Positions 7,989-18,177 are shown, counted from the first letter of the stretch. The stretch: 35,182 nucleotides of DNA from Actinomycetota bacterium (GCA_947455705.1 CANGPO010000023.1:1-35182); one strand, 5' to 3'. The notes: a model not told the origin generated them from the sequence alone. A program made the numbers and translations.

Positions 7989-9881
7989 TTATTCGCCAGG
8001 CTGTTCCAGTAGCGGCCTGATCCGATCCAAAACGCTTATGTCATCGATCGTGCTCGGTGGCGCTTCGGGACGTCCATCTGCGATTCCGCGCATTGTGCGA
8101 CGCAAGATCTTGCCCGAGCGAGTCTTGGGTAATGCGGGTACGACAACCACGGACTTCAACGCGGCAACGGGACCGATCTGATCTCGAATAGCTGCCACAA
8201 CCTCGGCCTGCAAGACCGCTGGTTCGATCTCTACGCCACTCTTGAGCACAACGAACGCACGTGGCACCTGTCCCTTGAGCGCATCTGCAACACCGATCAC
8301 GGCGCACTCGGCAACCGCTGGATGGGTCGCGACGACTGCCTCCATCGATCCCGTCGAAAGACGGTGACCGGCAACGTTGATGACATCGTCCGTGCGACCC
8401 ATGACGTAGACGTAACCATCGGCATCGACATTTCCGCCATCGCCGGTGGCGTAGTAGCCGGGGAACACCGATAAATATGAATCCACGTAACGCTGGTCAT
8501 CATTCCAGAGCGTCGGCAAGGTACCGGGCGGCAACGGCAACCTGATAGCGATGTTGCCGTCGACGCCGGCCTCGAGTAGGTGACCGTTCTCATCGAGAAC
8601 GTCGACGATGTATCCCGGCATTGGCAAACTCGGCGAACCTGGCTTGATGGGAAGATCGTCGAAGCCACGCGGACTTGCCGCGATGGGCCAACCGGTCTCG
8701 GTCTGCCACCAGTTGTCGACGATAGGAATTCCCAGGTGCCTACTCGCCCAATGGTAGGTTTCCGGATCCAACCGCTCCCCCGCTAAGAACAGTGTCCGCA
8801 GGGATGAGATGTCATAACCGGTTAAGAGTTCGGCAGCAGGATCCTCTTTCTTGATCGCGCGGAATGCCGTCGGCGCAGTGAACAGAGCATTGACTTTGTG
8901 TTCAGCAACAACCCGCCAAAAGGCTCCCGCATCCGGCGTTCCAACCGGCTTCCCTTCGTACAAAACGGTCGTGGCGCCAGCCAACAGCGGGGCATAAACG
9001 ATGTATGAATGCCCGACGACCCATCCGACATCGCTTGCCGCCCAGAATACTTCACCGGCGTTGACACCGTAGATGTTTGGCAGACTCCACGTCAGGGCAA
9101 CCGCATGGCCACCGTTGTCGCGAACGATTCCCTTCGGTTTTCCTGTGGTGCCAGAGGTGTAAAGAATGTAGAGCGGATCAGTCGCGTCAACGGTCACGCA
9201 ATCATGTGGCGTCGCAGCCGCCATCGATTCGACCCAGTCGTGATCGATGGCACCCAATTCCGCATGTGCTTGCGGTCGCTGAAGAATCACCGTGGCCGTT
9301 GGCTTGTGCTCGGCAAGTTCCAGGGCTTTGTCGAGCATCGGCTTGTACTCGATCACCCGTGCACCTTCGATCCCACACGAGGCCGAGACAACAACCGTTG
9401 GTGTGGCGTCATCAATGCGAATCGCGAGCTCATGGGGAGCGAAGCCACCGAATACGACGGAGTGGACCGCGCCAAGACGGGCGGTGGCCAGCATGGCGAT
9501 GACAGCCTCGGGCACCATCGGCATGTAAATGATGACCCGATCCCCTGCCACGACTCCGAGTGAAGCCAAAACCCCGGCGAACAGAGCAACCTCGTCTCGT
9601 AGTTCTCGATACGTCAGCGATCGAGACGCATCAGTAACGGCGCTGTCATAGATCAGCGCAGTGCGGTCACCATGCCCAGCGTCGACGTGTCGATCGACCG
9701 CGTTAAAGCAGGTGTTGAGTCGGCCGCCACGGAACCACCGGTAGTACGGCGCATTGGAATCGTCCAGTACCGAGGTTGGCGGCTCGACCCAATCAACAAG
9801 CTGAGCGGCCTCGCCCCAGAACGCAACCGGATCACTGACACTGCGCGCATACGTCGCTTGGTAGTTACCTGCTGATCCCAT
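7989..9881 (-). CDS. prpE: Propionyl-CoA synthetase (acetyl-CoA synthetase-like, AMP-forming)
   Basis: A 630-residue AMP-forming acyl-CoA ligase. The N-terminus has the ACS leader with PYYRWFRGGRLNTCFNAVDRHV. The P-loop is YILYTSGTTGKPKG followed by IVRDNGGHAVAL, and the RDNGGH sequence is typical of the PrpE/ACSS3 group. Further motifs are WAASDVGWVVGHSY, WWQTETGWPIAA, YYATGDGG and the C-terminal RSGKILRR, whose lysine is needed for adenylation and is often regulated by acetylation. It activates propionate, and probably acetate and other short acids. AAAGGAG precedes the ATG at a proper distance. It begins 26 bp after rlmN ends and runs in the same direction, so it could be read through from the cdsA-rlmN transcript. 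It converges on the GntR gene with 15 bp between stops. Confidence 0.93.
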   Translation of the reverse strand: MGSAGNYQATYARSVSDPVAFWGEAAQLVDWVEPPTSVLDDSNAPYYRWFRGGRLNTCFNAVDRHVDAGHGDRTALIYDSAVTDASRSLTYRELRDEVALFAGVLASLGVVAGDRVIIYMPMVPEAVIAMLATARLGAVHSVVFGGFAPHELAIRIDDATPTVVVSASCGIEGARVIEYKPMLDKALELAEHKPTATVILQRPQAHAELGAIDHDWVESMAAATPHDCVTVDATDPLYILYTSGTTGKPKGIVRDNGGHAVALTWSLPNIYGVNAGEVFWAASDVGWVVGHSYIVYAPLLAGATTVLYEGKPVGTPDAGAFWRVVAEHKVNALFTAPTAFRAIKKEDPAAELLTGYDISSLRTLFLAGERLDPETYHWASRHLGIPIVDNWWQTETGWPIAASPRGFDDLPIKPGSPSLPMPGYIVDVLDENGHLLEAGVDGNIAIRLPLPPGTLPTLWNDDQRYVDSYLSVFPGYYATGDGGNVDADGYVYVMGRTDDVINVAGHRLSTGSMEAVVATHPAVAECAVIGVADALKGQVPRAFVVLKSGVEIEPAVLQAEVVAAIRDQIGPVAALKSVVVVPALPKTRSGKILRRTMRGIADGRPEAPPSTIDDISVLDRIRPLLEQPGE

Positions 9882-9907
9882 GTCACTCCTTTGCGATGAC
9901 CGGCTGC

Positions 9908-11041
9908 CTACTGCTCAGCAGCCGCCAATTGCCCACAGGCTCCGTCGATTTCGCGACCGCGAGTATCGCGAACGGTAACAGCAATTCCGGCCATTTCAAG
10001 TCGGCGTGCGAATTCGCGCTCATCCTCTGGACGCGAGGCCGTCCACTTTGAGCCTGGGGTCGGATTGAGCGGAATGAGATTGACGTGCACGAGCTTGCCG
10101 CGCAACCGCTTGGCCAACAAATCTGCCCGCCACGCCTGATCGTTAATGTCCTTGATCAGTGCATACTCAATGGACACACGACGGTTCGTTGCCCGGGCAT
10201 ACTCCCACGCTGCATCGAGCACCTCGGAGACGTTCCACCGGTTGTTGATCGGCACCAACGTGTCGCGCAATTCGTCGTCCGGAGCATGAAGTGAGACTGC
10301 CAAGGTAACCGGAATCCCTTCCGTGGCCAGCTGACGAATCCGCGGCACTAATCCCACTGTCGACACCGTGATTCCACGCGCCGACATACCAAGCCCGCCT
10401 GGGCTCGGCTCGGTGAGCCGACGAACAGCGCGCAATACCGCGTCGTAATTAGCAAGTGGTTCACCCATACCCATGAACACCACATTGGAGACGCGCCCAA
10501 CCCCGCCAGGCACGTCTCCACGACTCAATTCGGCTGCCCCAGCCACGACCTGATCAACGATCTCAGCAGTGCTCAAATTGCGAGTCAGCCCTGACTGGCC
10601 GGTGGCACAGAAGGGGCAGTTCATGCCACAACCAACCTGACTCGAGACACACATGGTGACGCGCTCCGGATAGCGCATCAGCACACTTTCGACCAGAACC
10701 CCGTCGTGCAATCGCCACAGCGTCTTACGTGTAGTTCCGTTGTCGCAGGTGACTTCGCGAACTAGCGACATCATCGACGGCGTCAGGGCTTCGCCAAGTT
10801 GCTCGCGCTGGGCGGCCGGAACGTCCGTCCAATCAGCGGGATCGCGCGCAAGGCGGGTGAAGTACTGCCGCGAAACCTGATCAGCGCGAAAAGCTGGAAG
10901 ACCCATTTCTTGAACGAGTTCACGTCGTTCAAGAGTTGTCAGATCCGCGAGATGGCGAGGTGGCTTGCGCCGACGGACAGGCGCGTCGAAGAGCAACTCA
11001 CCCGGCTTCAAGGTGACGGGCATTTCCAGATCTTCAGCCAT
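9908..11041 (-). CDS. rlmN: Dual-specificity 23S rRNA/tRNA methyltransferase RlmN (radical SAM)
   Basis: A 377-residue radical-SAM methyltransferase that adds a methyl group at C2 of A2503 in 23S rRNA and A37 in some tRNAs. The iron-sulfur motif CxxxCxxC is present at Cys138, Cys142 and Cys145 ([12 protein letters not shown]). The second catalytic cysteine lies in the conserved C-terminal [18 protein letters not shown] and [17 protein letters not shown] are further family signatures. The ATG at 11041 has no strong ribosome-binding site; an internal ATG at 11023 ([10 protein letters not shown]) is an alternative. Six bases separate it from the upstream cdsA stop, consistent with one transcript. 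Confidence 0.95.
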   Translation of the reverse strand: MAEDLEMPVTLKPGELLFDAPVRRRKPPRHLADLTTLERRELVQEMGLPAFRADQVSRQYFTRLARDPADWTDVPAAQREQLGEALTPSMMSLVREVTCDNGTTRKTLWRLHDGVLVESVLMRYPERVTMCVSSQVGCGMNCPFCATGQSGLTRNLSTAEIVDQVVAGAAELSRGDVPGGVGRVSNVVFMGMGEPLANYDAVLRAVRRLTEPSPGGLGMSARGITVSTVGLVPRIRQLATEGIPVTLAVSLHAPDDELRDTLVPINNRWNVSEVLDAAWEYARATNRRVSIEYALIKDINDQAWRADLLAKRLRGKLVHVNLIPLNPTPGSKWTASRPEDEREFARRLEMAGIAVTVRDTRGREIDGACGQLAAAEQ

Positions 11042-11047
11042 GGCTGA

Positions 11048-11896
11048 TCACGGTCCTAGGTAGGTGCGCAGAAGTAGCCAACCGGTGAATGCGTTGGGCA
11101 ACACGGAGTCGAGCCGGTCGAGCAATCCACCATGGCCGGGGAGTAGATGGCTCATATCCTTCACGCCCAGATCACGTTTGATCGCCGATTCGATGAAATC
11201 ACCGGCAGTGGCCGTGATCGTCATGATGATGCCGGTGATCAGACCCTGCCACCAAGGCGCATGCCACATCCAGACGAACAGGCCAACACCCACGATGCTC
11301 TGCAGGATGATCGAGCCGGCAAAGCCCTCCCATGATTTCTTCGGCGAAATATTCGGAGCCATCGGATGACGGCCCGCAAGGACACCCGCGGCATATCCGC
11401 CGATATCGCTGGCAACGGTCAGGACGATGACGGTAATGACCCGCTGGGCACCATTGGAGGAGGTCATCATCAAGCTCACGAAACTCGCCATCAGGCCGGT
11501 GTACGCCAGGGCAAAGATCGACACCGAAACATCAACGAGGTAGCCGTCGACACCGGCAACCAGCCGATAGCCAAGGATCACCAACACCGTCACGGCGAAC
11601 ACGGCAAGCATTGGCACCGCGCCCAACCAATAAGCGGCCTGCGGCATGATCGCCGCACCTACCGCCGCAGGCACTACCACCAGATTGATATCGCGTTGTG
11701 CGGCCGCCCCGCGCAGTTCGAAGACGCTGATGACCATCGCTATCGAGACGATCACGCTGAACACCGCAGGTGCGAACAGAACTGGGATCAGGACAAGACC
11801 TACGCCAAGAAACAGTCCCACACCAACGGCAGCAAACAGGTTACGCCCGGCCCTGCCGTTAGAGGCAGGGGCTTCGACGACGTTGTCATCACCCAT
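11048..11896 (-). CDS. cdsA: Phosphatidate cytidylyltransferase
   Basis: A roughly 282-residue multipass membrane enzyme that makes CDP-diacylglycerol from phosphatidic acid and CTP. It has about eight hydrophobic segments. The CDS signature is near the C-terminus: SDIGGYAAGVLAGRHPMAPNISPKKSWEG, followed later by SAIKRDLGVKDMSHLLPGHGGLLDRLDS, which holds the metal-binding aspartates. The frame is open to 11980 but would then overlap frr. The ATG at 11896 (MGDDNVVEA), 25 bp after frr, is preferred; a GTG at 11914 is also possible. Neither has a good Shine-Dalgarno site. The order frr-cdsA-rlmN is common in Actinobacteria. Confidence 0.92.
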   Translation of the reverse strand: MGDDNVVEAPASNGRAGRNLFAAVGVGLFLGVGLVLIPVLFAPAVFSVIVSIAMVISVFELRGAAAQRDINLVVVPAAVGAAIMPQAAYWLGAVPMLAVFAVTVLVILGYRLVAGVDGYLVDVSVSIFALAYTGLMASFVSLMMTSSNGAQRVITVIVLTVASDIGGYAAGVLAGRHPMAPNISPKKSWEGFAGSIILQSIVGVGLFVWMWHAPWWQGLITGIIMTITATAGDFIESAIKRDLGVKDMSHLLPGHGGLLDRLDSVLPNAFTGWLLLRTYLGP

Positions 11897-11921
11897 AACA
11901 TGTGGTCGAGCCACGAGGTCT

Positions 11922-12479
11922 CTAGACCTCGAGCAGCTCGGCCTCCTTGTGCTTGAGCAGTTCATCGATCCCGGTGACATGCTTCGAGGTCAAATCATCC
12001 AAGGTCTTTTCTGCGCGACGTGCCTCGTCTTCACCAACCTCGCCATCCTTGACGAGCTTGTCGAGCACATCTTTGGCATGACGACGGATATTGCGCATCG
12101 AGATGCGTGCATCCTCAGCCTTGCCGCGGGCGACCTTGATGAACTCCTTGCGTCGCTCTTCGGTGAGTTGCGGAAAGCCCACGCGAATAACGTTGCCGTC
12201 GTTGGTTGGATTCACACCGAGGTCAGAATCGCGAATGGCCTTCTCGATGGTGTTCATGGCGCTCTTGTCGTAAGGCGTGATGACGACGAGGCGTGCCTCA
12301 GGGATCGCAAAACTAGCCATCTGGGTAACCGGGGTCATCGTGCCGTAGTAATCGGCGACAATCTTGTTGAACATCGCAGTGTTGGCGCGTCCAGTTCGAA
12401 TGCCGGCAAAGTCGTCCTTGGCGACGCTGATCGCCTTGTCCATCTTTTCTTCGGCTTCGAGCAGAGTTTCGTCAATCAC
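11922..12479 (-). CDS. frr: Ribosome recycling factor
   Basis: A 185-residue RRF that splits post-termination ribosomes together with EF-G. Typical features are the opening helix ([27 protein letters not shown]), the beta domain with [28 protein letters not shown], then [45 protein letters not shown]. Length and sequence match the family throughout. The start is a GTG with AGGAG about eight bases upstream. The gap to pyrH (about 100 bp) contains short repeats, described separately. Confidence 0.97.
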   Translation of the reverse strand: MIDETLLEAEEKMDKAISVAKDDFAGIRTGRANTAMFNKIVADYYGTMTPVTQMASFAIPEARLVVITPYDKSAMNTIEKAIRDSDLGVNPTNDGNVIRVGFPQLTEERRKEFIKVARGKAEDARISMRNIRRHAKDVLDKLVKDGEVGEDEARRAEKTLDDLTSKHVTGIDELLKHKEAELLEV

Positions 12480-12497
12480 CGGGATCTCCTCGTCATG

Positions 12498-12522
12498 GTG
12501 TCTTGCTCATCGTGTCTTGCTC
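12498..12522 (-). repeat. Two copies of an 11-bp repeat in the frr leader
   Basis: GTGTCTTGCTC occurs at 12498-12508 and 12512-12522, a period of 14. On the minus (coding) strand the region contains an ATG at 12510 and a TGA at 12493, giving a five-codon frame just before the frr ribosome-binding site. A GTTC microrepeat lies at 12553-12564. No known leader element is recognised. Confidence 0.5.
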
Positions 12523-12582
12523 GTCGTTTCGTTCACGTTATGTCAGTTGTTTGTTCGTTCGTTCGTGCAGCAAAGCTGGCAC

Positions 12583-13475
<893 letters not shown>

Positions 13476-13485
13476 GCCGGGTGTC

Positions 13486-14301
13486 TTAGGAACCGATCTC
13501 GAAACGAGCGAACTTCGTAACCGTGGTGCCAGCTTCGGCCAGAACGGCTTGGACCGACTTCTTGGAATCGAGAACAGACGACTGCTCGAGGAGCACGTTG
13601 TCCTTGAAGTACGAGTTCACGCGGCCTTCGATGATCTTCGGCAGGGCTGCCTCAGGCTTGCCCTCTTCCTTAGCCGTGGCTTCGGCGATACGTCGCTCGC
13701 TCTCGACCACATCCGCGGGAACCTCATCGCGCGATACGAAGGAGGGGCGCATGGCGGCGATCTGCATGGCGACGGAACGGGCGGTGTCTTCGGAGCCTTC
13801 ATAGGCAACGAGAACGCCAACCTGGGCTGGCAAGTCTGCCGCGCGCTTGTGCAGGTAGACGGCCACCGGGCCATCAAGAAGGGCAACGCGACCAAGTTCA
13901 AGCTTCTCGCCGATGACTGCGGACAGGCCGTCGATCTCTTCCTTCACCGTGCGACCACTTTCGAGGGTGACCTCGAGCAGAGCATCACGGCTGTCGACCT
14001 TGCCAGCGGCAGCGGCCGTGACGATCTGGTTGGCAAGGGTCAGGAAGTCAGCGTTCTTAGCGACGAAGTCGGTCTCGCAGAGCACCTCGACGAGTGCACC
14101 ATCAGCGGCAACAACCAAACCGTTGGTGGCTTCACGCTCAGCACCGCGCTTGGCGGCCTTTGCTGCACCGCTGATACGCAGTGCCTCGATCGCGGCGTCG
14201 AAATCGCCATCATTGTCAACGAGTGCCTTCTTGCACTCCATCATGCCCGCGCCGGTTAGGTCGCGGAGCTTCTTCACGTCGGCGGCGGTGATGTCGGCCA
14301 T
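13486..14301 (-). CDS. tsf: Elongation factor Ts
   Basis: A 271-residue guanine-nucleotide exchange factor for EF-Tu. The N-terminal UBA-like domain has [34 protein letters not shown], followed by the EF-Tu contact ETDFVAKN and, later, [15 protein letters not shown]. The C-terminus holds the expected [14 protein letters not shown] segment. The frame runs to 14328, but the core begins [10 protein letters not shown] at ATG 14301, which is chosen. Only a weak GAGAG precedes it. It follows rpsB in the usual order, but the gap is about 220 bp with a strong hairpin. Confidence 0.96.
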   Translation of the reverse strand: MADITAADVKKLRDLTGAGMMECKKALVDNDGDFDAAIEALRISGAAKAAKRGAEREATNGLVVAADGALVEVLCETDFVAKNADFLTLANQIVTAAAAGKVDSRDALLEVTLESGRTVKEEIDGLSAVIGEKLELGRVALLDGPVAVYLHKRAADLPAQVGVLVAYEGSEDTARSVAMQIAAMRPSFVSRDEVPADVVESERRIAEATAKEEGKPEAALPKIIEGRVNSYFKDNVLLEQSSVLDSKKSVQAVLAEAGTTVTKFARFEIGS

Positions 14302-14331
14302 GGCGTGACTCTCTCTCGTGGTTTGCATCTT

Positions 14332-14382
14332 CTACGGATGGGGGTCAGGTTCGTGCTGGGTCGTACTCATCGTCGTACTCAT
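14332..14382 (-). other. Short open frame with tandem 12-bp repeat in the tsf leader
   Basis: On the minus strand, two near-identical 12-base units (14371-14382 and 14359-14370) encode MSTT twice at the start of a 16-codon frame that ends at TAG 14334-14332. It lies 30 bp upstream of the tsf ATG. No convincing ribosome-binding site is present, so translation is doubtful. Confidence 0.25.
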
Positions 14383-14412
14383 CGTGGCCGTACTGATCGT
14401 GCGTATCGTCAC

Positions 14413-14444
14413 CGCGGCCCGGGTCCATGGGGACCCAGGCCGCG
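14413..14444 (-). terminator. Hairpin terminator or attenuator between rpsB and tsf
   Basis: Arms 14413-14426 and 14431-14444 with a four-base loop. On the minus-strand RNA all 14 pairs form, including one U-G. It is 76 bases past the rpsB stop. As no U-tract follows, it may act as a partial terminator that sets the rpsB/tsf ratio. Confidence 0.65.
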
Positions 14445-14520
14445 ATTCTGACGTCATCGTGCTGACCCAAGGGCCATGTCGATTGGTGCGGTAAACCGCG
14501 GATCAAGCAGACGAACGCAA

Positions 14521-15408
14521 TTACTCGGCTGCGGGTGCTTCGTCGGCAACAACCTCGGCAACAACCTCGGCGGCTTCGGCAACCTCAGCGGCTGGTTCTG
14601 CTTGCGGCGCAGCCTCGGCAGCAGCCTCAGAGCCCGTCAGCAAGGCGGTTTCCCACTCGGCCAGCGGCTCATCAACAGCAACCTGGCCCTCATCAGCGGT
14701 GATACCACTGGCACGGCTGGCACGGGTCATCAGACCATCAGCAACTGCATCAGCGATAACGCGGGTGAGAAGAGCGACTGCGCGAATAGCGTCGTCGTTA
14801 CCCGGAATCGGGAAGTCGACCTCGTCTGGATCACAGTTCGTGTCGAGAATGGCAATCACGGGGATGCGAAGCTTCTTGGCTTCGGCGATCGCGATGTGCT
14901 CCTTCTTGGTGTCAACGATCCACACTGCACTCGGCTGCTTGGACATGTCACGAATACCACCAAGGGTCTTGGTGAGCTTGTCCTTCTCGCGCTTGAGAAC
15001 CAGGAGTTCCTTCTTGGTGAGACCGGAACCGGCAACATCGTCATAGTCGATGAGCTCGAGTTCCTTCATGCGCTGCAACCGCTTGTGAACGGTCTGGAAG
15101 TTCGTGAGCATTCCACCGAGCCAACGCTCGTTGACATAAGGCATGCCAACGCGGGTTGCCTGCTCGGCGATGGGCTCCTGTGCCTGCTTCTTGGTACCGA
15201 TGAACATCACCGAACCACCGTGGGCAACAGTTTCCTTAACGAATTCGTAGGCACGATCGATGTACGTCAGCGACTGCTGAAGATCGATGATGTAGATGCC
15301 GTTGCGCTCGTTGAAGATGAATCGCTTCATCTTCGGGTTCCAACGGCGGGTCTGGTGCCCGAAGTGCACGCCGCTTTCCAGCAGCTGCTTCATTGTGACG
15401 ACGGCCAT
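14521..15408 (-). CDS. rpsB: 30S ribosomal protein S2
   Basis: A 295-residue S2. The core begins [24 protein letters not shown] and includes [70 protein letters not shown]. After the core, roughly the last 45 residues are an acidic Ala/Glu/Val tail ([13 protein letters not shown] at the end) like the tail of S16 in this window. AAGGAG lies ten bases before the ATG at 15408; a TTG two codons earlier is better spaced but adds only two residues. It is divergent from the M23 gene. Confidence 0.96.
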   Translation of the reverse strand: MAVVTMKQLLESGVHFGHQTRRWNPKMKRFIFNERNGIYIIDLQQSLTYIDRAYEFVKETVAHGGSVMFIGTKKQAQEPIAEQATRVGMPYVNERWLGGMLTNFQTVHKRLQRMKELELIDYDDVAGSGLTKKELLVLKREKDKLTKTLGGIRDMSKQPSAVWIVDTKKEHIAIAEAKKLRIPVIAILDTNCDPDEVDFPIPGNDDAIRAVALLTRVIADAVADGLMTRASRASGITADEGQVAVDEPLAEWETALLTGSEAAAEAAPQAEPAAEVAEAAEVVAEVVADEAPAAE

Positions 15409-15487
15409 GGCCAAGTCGCTCCTTCATCTGGCGCCGAGGCGCGGCAAGCCGAAGCTATGCCGACGCGGCAGCGCCCACTCGGTTGTT

Positions 15488-15509
15488 CATCGAACCGGTT
15501 GGTTCGATG
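15488..15509 (-). promoter_or_regulatory. Hairpin in the rpsB leader
   Basis: CATCGAACC and GGTTCGATG pair perfectly around a GGTT loop, 80 bases upstream of the rpsB ATG. Ribosomal protein leaders often carry a structure bound by the protein they encode; whether this one is bound by S2 is unknown. Confidence 0.4.
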
Positions 15510-15617
15510 CCTGACTCCCGCCGGCGCGACTTTCCGAGTTACCTCGGACCGAAGTCTGCCGCCACCTACACGAGGTGGTACGCGGGCGTGCGATGTCAGC
15601 CCGGAGGCTGCGTCCCT

Positions 15618-15646
15618 AGTCTACGGGTTTGGGCTACAGAGCCGAA
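15618..15646 (-). promoter_or_regulatory. Possible rpsB promoter
   Basis: On the minus strand, TAGACT (15623-15618) fits the actinobacterial TANNNT -10 pattern, with TTCGGC 17 bases upstream as a weak -35. The site would give a leader of about 200 bases that includes the hairpin. Confidence 0.3.
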
Positions 15647-15788
15647 ATCGGCACCGATCAGCCGGGCCGCAGTGCGGCGGTAGCCCGATGTCTCGGGGTG
15701 GCACGAGCACAGCGCAGGGCCAGTGCGCCGTCCACAGCCGGGGATACACCGCCGGTCGTGGTGGGTGACTGGCTGGGAAGGTCGCCAC

Positions 15789-16286
15789 ATGCTGATTGCC
15801 TTTCTTGTGGCCGCCGCCCTGGCCACCTCCACGCTGCCACCTGCGGTGAGCACACCCACGTGGGCGGCGCCTATCGGGCCACCCACCCGGATCATCCGAG
15901 CATTCGACCGTCCCACCCCTAACTGGCTGCCAGGTCACCGTGGGGTGGATCTAGCGGCGATTGCTGGCCAGCCGGTCAAGGCTGCCGGGCCAGGTCGGAT
16001 TGTCTGGTCTGGGCTCATCGTCGGGCGAGGAGTCGTCGTCATCTCACATGCGAACGGATTAAGAACGACGTATGAGCCCGTCACAGGTTCGGCGCCGGTC
16101 GGCCAGATCGTGCGCGCAGGCGACGTGATCGGCCATATCGAAGGTGGTCAATCGCACTGCGGTGGACCGGTGTGGTGTTTGCACTGGGGATTGCGGCGGG
16201 GACGGGAGTACCTCAACCCACTTCTTGTTCTCAAACTCGGCCGCCCGAGACTCATCCCAGTCGTGGCAACGGCGTTACCGCGGTGA
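15789..16286 (+). CDS. M23 (LytM-like) family protein, secreted, catalytic histidines replaced
   Basis: A 165-residue protein. Residues 1-28 are a signal peptide (hydrophobic core LIAFLVAAALA, cleavage probably after TWAA). The LytM fold follows: GHRGVDLAAIAGQPVKAAGPGRIVWSG with zinc ligands His50 and Asp54, then VVVISHANGLRTTYEPV and, near the end, CLHWGLRRG with the third ligand His132. In active LytM enzymes the catalytic histidines are in YxHL and in the first position of HxH; here these are Pro97 and Cys130. Cys124 and Cys130 could form a disulfide. A homologue in this position beside rpsB is common in Actinobacteria. A structural or regulatory cell-wall role is as likely as peptidase activity. 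GGAAGG is seven bases before the ATG, so the start is good. Confidence 0.85.
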   Translation: MLIAFLVAAALATSTLPPAVSTPTWAAPIGPPTRIIRAFDRPTPNWLPGHRGVDLAAIAGQPVKAAGPGRIVWSGLIVGRGVVVISHANGLRTTYEPVTGSAPVGQIVRAGDVIGHIEGGQSHCGGPVWCLHWGLRRGREYLNPLLVLKLGRPRLIPVVATALPR

Positions 16287-16301
16287 CACAGCCGATGACG
16301 G

Positions 16302-17270
16302 CTAGTAATCCGCGGCAGCCAATCGAGCTCGGAGCTGCAGAACCGCCTTGGTGTGCATCTGGCAGATCCGTGATTCGGTCACCCCGAGTACCTGACCGAT
16401 TTCGGCCAGCGTGAGTCCCTCGTAGTAGTACAGGGTGACAACGATCTTCTCGCGTTCGGGCAATCCTTGAATTGCCTGCGCAAGAATGACCTTGGTCTCC
16501 TCACTTTCGAAAGCACCCATCGGATCGGGTGCATTCTTATCTTCAAGTGTGTCGCCCAACGTGCCTTTATCGCCGCGGTCACCACCAGAGTTCATCAACT
16601 CGTCAAGGGCCACAACATTCACGAACGAAACCTGATTGAAGATGGCGTGCAAGTCCTCGAGCGAGACACCCATCTGCTCGGCCACTTCGGGCTCAGTTGG
16701 TGTGCGCTGTAGCTTGACCTCAAGGGCCTGATAAGCGCGCTCAACATCTCGCGCCTTAGAACGAACTGATCGAGGAATCCAATCGATCGAGCGCAGTTCA
16801 TCGATGATGGCGCCACGAATTCGGTTGATCGCATACGTCTCGAACTTGATCGCCCGATCCAGGTCAAACTTCTCGATGGCATCGATCAATCCGAAAATGC
16901 CGTAAGAAACCAAATCACCCTGTTCAACGTTCGGCGGCAATCCAACACCAACGCGTCCGGCCACATATTTGACCAGCGGTGAGTAGTGCAAAATCAGTCG
17001 CTCGCGCAGATGCTGATCTCCGGTGGCTTTAAAGCCCTCCCACAACTCACGAAGCGCTGCGTCGCCGTCAGCTTTGGCTTGTGCCTTCTCGTCCTCGGTC
17101 GGCGTCAGATCAATGGCATCGAGGTCGACCTCATCGACGACGATGATCTCGTCGTCGGCAACGTCGGAGTCCTCATCGGCCTCGACGTCGAGTTCATCAA
17201 CATCGATCTCGACGTCAGAGTCCCCAGCCTCTGGATCCGCGGGCTCATGCTCGCGGGTGCGCCTGCTCAT
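16302..17270 (-). CDS. whiG: RNA polymerase sigma factor of the WhiG/FliA type
   Basis: A 322-residue sigma factor. Region 2 spans residues about 92-165 ([45 protein letters not shown], then [22 protein letters not shown]). Region 3 begins [20 protein letters not shown]. Region 4 is [41 protein letters not shown]. This pattern is the FliA/WhiG group, which drives motility or developmental genes. The first 65 residues are strongly acidic and unlike typical WhiG. AAGG lies upstream of the ATG. The gene's first 26 bases overlap the end of xerC. The targets in this organism are unknown. Confidence 0.92.
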   Translation of the reverse strand: MSRRTREHEPADPEAGDSDVEIDVDELDVEADEDSDVADDEIIVVDEVDLDAIDLTPTEDEKAQAKADGDAALRELWEGFKATGDQHLRERLILHYSPLVKYVAGRVGVGLPPNVEQGDLVSYGIFGLIDAIEKFDLDRAIKFETYAINRIRGAIIDELRSIDWIPRSVRSKARDVERAYQALEVKLQRTPTEPEVAEQMGVSLEDLHAIFNQVSFVNVVALDELMNSGGDRGDKGTLGDTLEDKNAPDPMGAFESEETKVILAQAIQGLPEREKIVVTLYYYEGLTLAEIGQVLGVTESRICQMHTKAVLQLRARLAAADY

Positions 17271-18177
17271 ACGTTGACCTTAACCGTTCGACACTGACAT
17301 GGGTGTAAATCTGTGTAGTTCCGAGCGTAGCGTGCCCAAGTATCTCTTGGACGGTCCGCAGGTCCGCGCCTCCCTCCAATAGGTGAGTGGCGGCCGAATG
17401 TCGAAGCCCGTGCGGCCCCATATCTGGGGCGCCCGGCACGTGGGCGAGCATGGCGTGCACGACCGAACGCACAGTCCGTGGGTCAATTCTCTTACCTCGC
17501 GCACCCACAATCAGGGCCGCACCCGATTCAACGGTAATCAGCCGCGGACGGGCAACGCTCAGGTACCCGTCGAGCGCCTGCTGGGCGGGGATTCCATACG
17601 GGACGACCCGCTCCTTACCACCTTTCCCCAGGACACGAACGGTGCGCCGACCATCGTCGATGTCGTCTAGATCCAGTCCGACGAGCTCGCCGACGCGCAT
17701 ACCTGAGGCGTAGAGCAACTCAACGATGCACCGATCACGAATATGAATGGGATCGTCATCGTCGCTGGCGATCAGTGCGATGGACATGAGGTCGCGGGCC
17801 TCATTTTGTTTGAGCACACTCGGTAAGGCTCTACGCGAGGTAGGAGTGGCTAACCGATCACCCGGATCACTCGGGATGAGACCTCGCCGAAACGCCCAGG
17901 CGGTGAAAACGCGAGCACTCGCCGCCCGACGGGCGATCGTGGTGCGGGCATGCCCAGAGGAATCCTCCTGGGCGAGCCAGCCGCGCAGATCTGTCAGGTC
18001 AAGATCGGCAACACTGATCGCACCGCGCTCGCGCGCAAAACTCAGGAGGCGAAGAACATCCCCGGTGTATGCCCGAACGGTGTGCTCACTGCGGCCGAGT
18101 TCAGCCGACAGGTGCACCGCAAACGCCTCGAGGGCGTGCTGCATATCTGCTGGCAACTCGACTGGTGACTCGTTCAC
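17245..18177 (-). CDS. xerC: Tyrosine recombinase XerC
   Basis: A 310-residue site-specific recombinase that resolves chromosome dimers. The N-terminal SAM-like domain starts [26 protein letters not shown]. The catalytic set is complete: Arg161 (ASGMRVGEL), lysine in GKGGKER, His256 and Arg259 ([13 protein letters not shown]), His282 ([12 protein letters not shown]) and Tyr291. The frame is open to a TTG at 18228 that would overlap dprA. I place the start at GTG 18177, which gives a length normal for XerC, but no ribosome-binding site supports either choice. The stop lies inside the first codons of whiG, so the two genes overlap. Confidence 0.93.
   Translation of the reverse strand: MNESPVELPADMQHALEAFAVHLSAELGRSEHTVRAYTGDVLRLLSFARERGAISVADLDLTDLRGWLAQEDSSGHARTTIARRAASARVFTAWAFRRGLIPSDPGDRLATPTSRRALPSVLKQNEARDLMSIALIASDDDDPIHIRDRCIVELLYASGMRVGELVGLDLDDIDDGRRTVRVLGKGGKERVVPYGIPAQQALDGYLSVARPRLITVESGAALIVGARGKRIDPRTVRSVVHAMLAHVPGAPDMGPHGLRHSAATHLLEGGADLRTVQEILGHATLGTTQIYTHVSVERLRSTYEQAHPRA

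Larger units (their letters stand above)
15409..15788. other. Non-coding region between rpsB and the M23-like gene
   Basis: About 380 bases with divergent genes on both sides, so it should hold promoters for both. It contains the rpsB leader with a perfect 9-bp hairpin (15488-15509) and a possible promoter for rpsB near 15618-15646. I see no tRNA, known riboswitch or credible gene. Confidence 0.6.

Noticed and set aside
15488-15509. Possible tRNA T-arm, because GGTTCGA appears here
   Set aside because: No acceptor, D-arm or anticodon arm can be built around it; it is explained by the 9-bp hairpin.
14476-15768. Long plus-strand open frame (430 codons) opposite rpsB
   Set aside because: It is a mirror of the rpsB coding strand. 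rpsB is certain from conserved motifs, and the opposite frame has no start signal or family resemblance.
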